Positions 60,654 through 64,000 of a stretch of DNA of 64,000 nucleotides are shown here, one piece after another. The DNA comes from JALZAQ01 sp038253885 (GTDB taxonomy: Bacteria; Gemmatimonadota; Gemmatimonadetes; Gemmatimonadales; Gemmatimonadaceae). The notes beneath the pieces were generated by a model. It worked only from the letters and a program-made list of their open reading frames with translations, did no database searches and was not told the origin of the DNA. The position numbers were made by a program, and so were the translations under genes. Within the stretch, counting starts at the first letter, position 1, and each line of letters opens with the position of its first letter. The stretch is from contig JBBSGP010000005.1 of NCBI GenBank assembly GCA_038253885.1, positions 1 to 64,000 of the forward strand, written 5' to 3'.

Positions 60654-61718
60654 CTACCCGATCCGGCCCGGCACGATCCTCGGCACCGGGTTCGGGGCGG
60701 CGGCGACGGAGCGTCCGATCGCGGACGCGATGGCGCCGAGCTCGCGGACCAGCTGGGTCAACTGCTCGGGATACAGAGACTGCGCCCCATCGGAGAGCGC
60801 GCGCTCCGGGTTCGGATGCATCTCGACGAGTACCCCATCGGCGCCGGCGGCAACGGCGGCGCGGGCCATCGGCAACACCTTGTCGCGCGCTCCCGTTCCG
60901 TGACTGGGGTCGGCCACGATCGGGAGGTGCGACAGGGTGTGAACGATGGGAATGGCGGTCAGATCGAACATGTTTCGAGCCGCGGGATCGAAGCTGCGCA
61001 CTCCGCGCTCGCAAAGAATGACCTGCGAATTCCCCTCGGCGAGAATGTACTCGGCGCTGAGGAGGAGCTCGTTGATCGTGGCCGCCAGCCCGCGCTTGAG
61101 AAGAATCGGTTTTCGAAGCCGTCCGACGACCTTGAGCAGTGAGTAGTTCTGCATATTTCGCGCGCCGATCTGGATGCAGTCGCCGTATTCGGCCACCAGA
61201 TCCGCGCCCTCCTCATCCATCGCCTCCGTGACGATGGCGAGCCCCGTCTCCCGTCGTGCCAGGGCAAGCAGCTCGAGACCGCGCTTGCCCAGACCCTGAA
61301 AGGAATACGGCGAGCTCCGGGGCTTGAACGCCCCTCCTCGGAGACAGCTACCGCCGGCGGCCTTCACGCTGCGAGCCGCGGAGAGGATCTGCTCCTCTGA
61401 TTCCACGGAGCAGGGTCCGGCCATGACCACGACATCGCGCCCGCCCACGGCCACGCCCGGCGCGATGTCGACGACGGTATTCTCCGGACGCCACTCCCGC
61501 GATACCTGCTTGTACGGTTGGGTGACGTAGATGACCTCGGCCACGCCGGCCAACCCTTCGACGCGCGAGCCATCGACGCGGCCATCATTGCCGACCAGAC
61601 CCACGGCAGTGCGCTGCGCGCCCGGCATCGGGCGCGCCTGGTATCCCATCTCCTCGATGGCGCGAACGACACCATCTACCTGCGCCTGAGTGGCGCCGTG
61701 CTTCATCACGACGAGCAT
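60654..61718 (-). CDS. aroF: 3-deoxy-7-phosphoheptulonate (DAHP) synthase
   Basis: 354 residues. An N-terminal ferredoxin-like regulatory domain (LVVMKHGATQAQVDGVVRAI) is joined to the AroA-I-beta/KDO8P-type barrel: VVVMAGPCSVESEEQIL, GGAFKPRSSPYSFQGLG, ILLKRGLAATINE and VADPSHGTGARDKV. This is the Thermotoga/Bacillus-like type rather than the E. coli AroG type. It starts the shikimate pathway by condensing PEP with erythrose 4-phosphate, and the N-terminal domain is probably the site of aromatic amino acid feedback. ATG 61718 gives a 13-base overlap with the MBL gene. Confidence 0.94.
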   Translation of the reverse strand: MLVVMKHGATQAQVDGVVRAIEEMGYQARPMPGAQRTAVGLVGNDGRVDGSRVEGLAGVAEVIYVTQPYKQVSREWRPENTVVDIAPGVAVGGRDVVVMAGPCSVESEEQILSAARSVKAAGGSCLRGGAFKPRSSPYSFQGLGKRGLELLALARRETGLAIVTEAMDEEGADLVAEYGDCIQIGARNMQNYSLLKVVGRLRKPILLKRGLAATINELLLSAEYILAEGNSQVILCERGVRSFDPAARNMFDLTAIPIVHTLSHLPIVADPSHGTGARDKVLPMARAAVAAGADGVLVEMHPNPERALSDGAQSLYPEQLTQLVRELGAIASAIGRSVAAAPNPVPRIVPGRIG

Positions 61719-62485
61719 GACGATTCCCCGATCTCGATGTGCCACCCATCTCTCGCTAGAGCGACGGGTCCGCGAAACGCGCGCGCGACGCTGCCGCGAA
61801 TGTCGGTGCCGTCAACGGGCGGGTAGAAGTGGGTGAGTACAAGTACACCGGGCGAGGCGATCGCCGCCAACTGTCCGCACTGCTCCGGTGTCAGGTGCGA
61901 CGCCACGGCCATCGACGAAGGGAGAGAGCACTCCATCAGAAGAACATCGCAACCCGCCGCCCACCGCGCGAGATCCTCGTCGTAGGCCATATCCCCCGTG
62001 TACACCAGGCGCCGCGATCCGCGCGAGAGGGAGTAGGCCACACTCTCCTCAGTGTGTGGGACCTTGCGCGATGACAGCGTCACGCCGTCCGGGAGGCTCA
62101 GGGCGATGTCGAGCGAGACCTCCCGGATCTCCAACGGGAATCCCGGATCGCTCACCCACGAGCCGTAGAGCGACGCCATGCGATCCAGCAGCGACGTGAT
62201 CCCGGGCGGACCGATCACCACGAAGGGAGCCGAGCGCGGCGGTAGCGTGCCGTAGCGGAATGCCTGCAGGAGCAGCGCGACGTCGGAGATGTGATCGGCG
62301 TGGAAGTGGGTGATCGCCAGGTGCGTGAGATCCACCCAGTCCAGGGGCAGTGATGCGAGTCGGTGATGCACGCCGCTTCCGCAATCCAGCAGGATTCTCG
62401 TTGCGCCGGCCTCCACCAGGTGGCCGGCACAGACGCGCGCGCGCGATGGAGCGACCGTCCCCGTACCGATGGTCGTGAGGCGCAT
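61706..62485 (-). CDS. MBL-fold hydrolase, RNase Z/ElaC-like
   Basis: 259 residues. The opening LTTIGTGTVAPSRARVCAG and the metal motif THFHADH (HxHxDH), with later ligands in VPHTEESVAYS, YTGDMAYD and LTHFYP, place it near ribonuclease Z and related phosphodiesterases. It lacks a recognisable long exosite arm, so tRNA 3'-end processing is not assured. ATG 62485 shares one base with the stop of the FlgD-like gene (TGATG), so translation is coupled. Confidence 0.88.
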   Translation of the reverse strand: MRLTTIGTGTVAPSRARVCAGHLVEAGATRILLDCGSGVHHRLASLPLDWVDLTHLAITHFHADHISDVALLLQAFRYGTLPPRSAPFVVIGPPGITSLLDRMASLYGSWVSDPGFPLEIREVSLDIALSLPDGVTLSSRKVPHTEESVAYSLSRGSRRLVYTGDMAYDEDLARWAAGCDVLLMECSLPSSMAVASHLTPEQCGQLAAIASPGVLVLTHFYPPVDGTDIRGSVARAFRGPVALARDGWHIEIGESSCSS

Positions 62486-63558
62486 CAGCGTCCGCGGAAA
62501 AGCATCTTTCGCATCGACGTCGTGCCGTCGGCTTCGAGGCGCAGGAGATAGACTCCCGCCGGCGCGACCTGGCCGTTGTCGGCCAAGCCGTCCCAGGCGA
62601 AGCGAGCGTCACAGCCCGAGCCGCCATCGGCCTCGCTGGACCGGCCATAGCGCCCGGCGGGCAGGCGTGCCGGCAGCTGCGGCGCCGGCACGATTGTACG
62701 AATCCGCGTTCCTCGAAGATCGAGCACCTCGAGCCGGACCGGGCTCGTGCGTTTCAGGTCGAACCAGATGCAGGTCACGCCGGAATTGACGCTCGGAAAG
62801 GGGTTAGGAAAATTCTGGAAGAGCACGGTGGCGATCGGAGCGCCAGCGCTGACGATGACGAAGGTCGCGGCGCTCTGAACGCGCGCGGTCTCTCCGGCCA
62901 TCAGCCGGGCGGTCACGCTCCACCGGTAGGGAGTATTCGATTCCAGGTCGAATGGCAGGGTGAACGCGGTGTCGAGCAACCCGGTGACACTCACGACGTC
63001 TCGCCTCGAGCCGCTGACAGTCACCGCCAGATCGTAGAGCCAGGGTCCCGGGGGTGAAGCGACACCCGGTCCTGACCAGAGGAGCAGCGGACGACTGGTT
63101 GCGACCGTTGAGCCGTTGGGCGCGTTCGGCAAGATGAGGGTGAGCCAGTGCGGAACGACGTGTGGGCCGTGAACCACTGAAACGACCGCTACGCCGCCGG
63201 CCGTCGACGCGAGCGCGCGCCAGTAGATGACAACGCCGTCCGGCAAAGGGCGCTGCAGGACGATGGTCGCGCTCTCGCCGGAGGCCACCCGCGTGGCGCT
63301 GTCGACCAGCAACGGACCGGTGAAGGTCGGCTCACGCGCGATCTGCACGCGCAGGGAGAGTGGCTGATCGGCATCGACGAAGCCGCTTCCGCGCACGATG
63401 AAGGCCGGCGTGATGTCGCGGAGCGTATCCTCCGTCGGCCCCGAGATCGTGACGCTGGGGGCGAGGCCTCGCCGGGCGGGCGCTTCCGCCCGGGCGGTCG
63501 AGACGAGGTGGATCGACGTGATCGCCGCGGCGAGCCGAAGGGCGTGGCGCGCCGTCAT
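62485..63558 (-). CDS. exported protein with FlgD-type Ig-like C-terminal domain
   Basis: 357 residues. A signal peptide-like N-terminus (ALRLAAAITSIHLVSTARAE) is followed by two beta-rich, fibronectin-like segments (about 33-130 and 135-240). A C-terminal FlgD-like domain comes last: VLFQNFPNPFPSVN, VRLEVLDLRGTRIRTIV, and WDGLADNGQVAPAGVYLLRLEADG. This tail is common on secreted surface proteins and resembles type IX-secretion sorting domains. It starts in a 4-nt overlap with smc, an unexpected partner. Substrate or binding role unknown. Confidence 0.82.
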   Translation of the reverse strand: MTARHALRLAAAITSIHLVSTARAEAPARRGLAPSVTISGPTEDTLRDITPAFIVRGSGFVDADQPLSLRVQIAREPTFTGPLLVDSATRVASGESATIVLQRPLPDGVVIYWRALASTAGGVAVVSVVHGPHVVPHWLTLILPNAPNGSTVATSRPLLLWSGPGVASPPGPWLYDLAVTVSGSRRDVVSVTGLLDTAFTLPFDLESNTPYRWSVTARLMAGETARVQSAATFVIVSAGAPIATVLFQNFPNPFPSVNSGVTCIWFDLKRTSPVRLEVLDLRGTRIRTIVPAPQLPARLPAGRYGRSSEADGGSGCDARFAWDGLADNGQVAPAGVYLLRLEADGTTSMRKMLFRGR

Positions 63559-63998
63559 ACCGGCGCCGTCAACGCCTCCACGTCGCTCGTCTCCTCCTCC
63601 AGCACTTCCTCCACGGCGGCGCCACGCATATGCACGCTCACGAACGACGAGACGCCGGGCTCCTGCATTGTCACGCCATACACGGCGTCCGCGGCTTCAG
63701 TCGTGGTACGCGGGTTGTGCGTGATCACGATGAACTGGGTCCGCGTCTTGAACTGATTGAGCATCCGGACGAAGCGGGCGACGTTCTGGTCATCGAGGGG
63801 AGCATCCACCTCGTCGAGCAGACAGAAGGGACTGGGTTTGGTGAGGAAGATGCCGAAGAGAAGGGAGAGAGCGACGAGCGCCCGCTCACCGCTCGACAGA
63901 AGGTGAATGCGCTGCGTGCGCTTGCCACGTGGCGAGGCGTGTATCTCGATATCGCAGTCCAGCGGCGCCTCCGGATTCTCGAGGCGCAAATCGCACTC
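63555..63998 (-). CDS. smc: chromosome segregation protein SMC, C-terminal end (rest outside window)
   Basis: Only the last 147 codons or so are in the window. The C-terminal half of the ATPase head is clear: CDIEIHASPRGKRTQRIHLL, the ABC-type signature LLSSGERALVALSLLF, Walker B FCLLDEVDAPLDDQN and the D-loop/H-region ITHNPRTTTEAAD. SMC with ScpAB compacts and separates chromosomes. The signature reads SSGE where SGGE is usual. It is the upstream gene of the minus-strand run to lolA. Partial at the right edge. Confidence 0.95.
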   Translation of the reverse strand, partial: ECDLRLENPEAPLDCDIEIHASPRGKRTQRIHLLSSGERALVALSLLFGIFLTKPSPFCLLDEVDAPLDDQNVARFVRMLNQFKTRTQFIVITHNPRTTTEAADAVYGVTMQEPGVSSFVSVHMRGAAVEEVLEEETSDVEALTAPV

Positions 63999-64000
63999 CC

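Noticed and set aside
1..64000. Mobile elements, defence islands, CRISPR arrays
   Set aside because: No transposase, integrase, phage, Cas or toxin-antitoxin genes and no regular repeat array were found; composition looks even throughout.

Overview
The window is GC-rich, densely packed chromosomal DNA from a Gram-negative (diderm) bacterium. Lnt, LolA, several lipoprotein signals, two Tat-type signals and an outer-membrane barrel candidate support the double membrane. The mix of a PknB-type kinase fused to a TolB-like/TPR sensor, an orphan MacB-like permease, paired M16 peptidases and a HemQ-type heme operon fits Gemmatimonadota best. That assignment is inference from gene content, not a 16S placement. 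I see no tRNA, rRNA, IS element, prophage or CRISPR array. Genes commonly overlap by 4 nt (ATGA or GTGA), so translational coupling looks like the rule.

Layout. 1-10.5 kb (+): 3' end of yifB/comM, a Ser/Thr kinase, thpR, a sigma-54 response regulator between two small membrane-protein genes, an aldehyde dehydrogenase, lepB and the primary sigma factor. 10.5-14.5 kb (-): an inactive/active M16 peptidase pair, and a small lipoprotein-like protein that is essentially only the substrate-binding beta domain of DnaK. 14.6-24.4 kb (+): yajQ, rimO, a SpoIID-like protein, a Gfo/Idh oxidoreductase, lnt and hyuA/hyuB. 24.4-26.9 kb (+): a NarL-type two-component pair. 27-35.1 kb (+): eight heme genes hemA-hemQ-hemE-hemH-hemC-hemD-hemB-hemL, the set expected for the coproporphyrin-dependent route, lacking only the coproporphyrinogen oxidase.

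35.2-41.6 kb (+) holds an orphan MCE protein followed by a five-gene sugar-oxidation module: a DUF1080 lipoprotein, a Tat-exported TIM-barrel isomerase, a GMC oxidoreductase with an Fe-S-type Cys cluster, its Tat small subunit, and a Gfo/Idh reductase. A convergent MFS permease follows. I read this as a periplasmic 3-keto-glycoside pathway. 43-47.5 kb (+): a Cys-rich mini-protein, a GH3 protein with an altered catalytic loop, and an ADOP-type permease.

47.5-54 kb (-) is a six-gene run: CsgG-like lipoprotein, beta-barrel candidate, Crp/Fnr regulator, MBL hydrolase, second CsgG/TolB-like protein, and a GAF-HD-GYP protein with a large insertion. 54.1-59.9 kb (+): a strong promoter, then rpmE, prfA (apparent CTG start), prmC, ylbF-like, tmk, a ctp protease and a DUF2520 protein. 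59.9-64 kb (-): smc (3' end), FlgD-like domain protein, RNase Z-like MBL protein, DAHP synthase and lolA.

The most unusual points are the stand-alone DnaK substrate-binding-domain lipoprotein, the 3-keto-sugar module, the CsgG/barrel/HD-GYP operon, and two housekeeping genes (thpR, prfA) whose conserved N-termini lack an ATG, GTG or TTG start. Every gene-free stretch is shorter than 300 bases.
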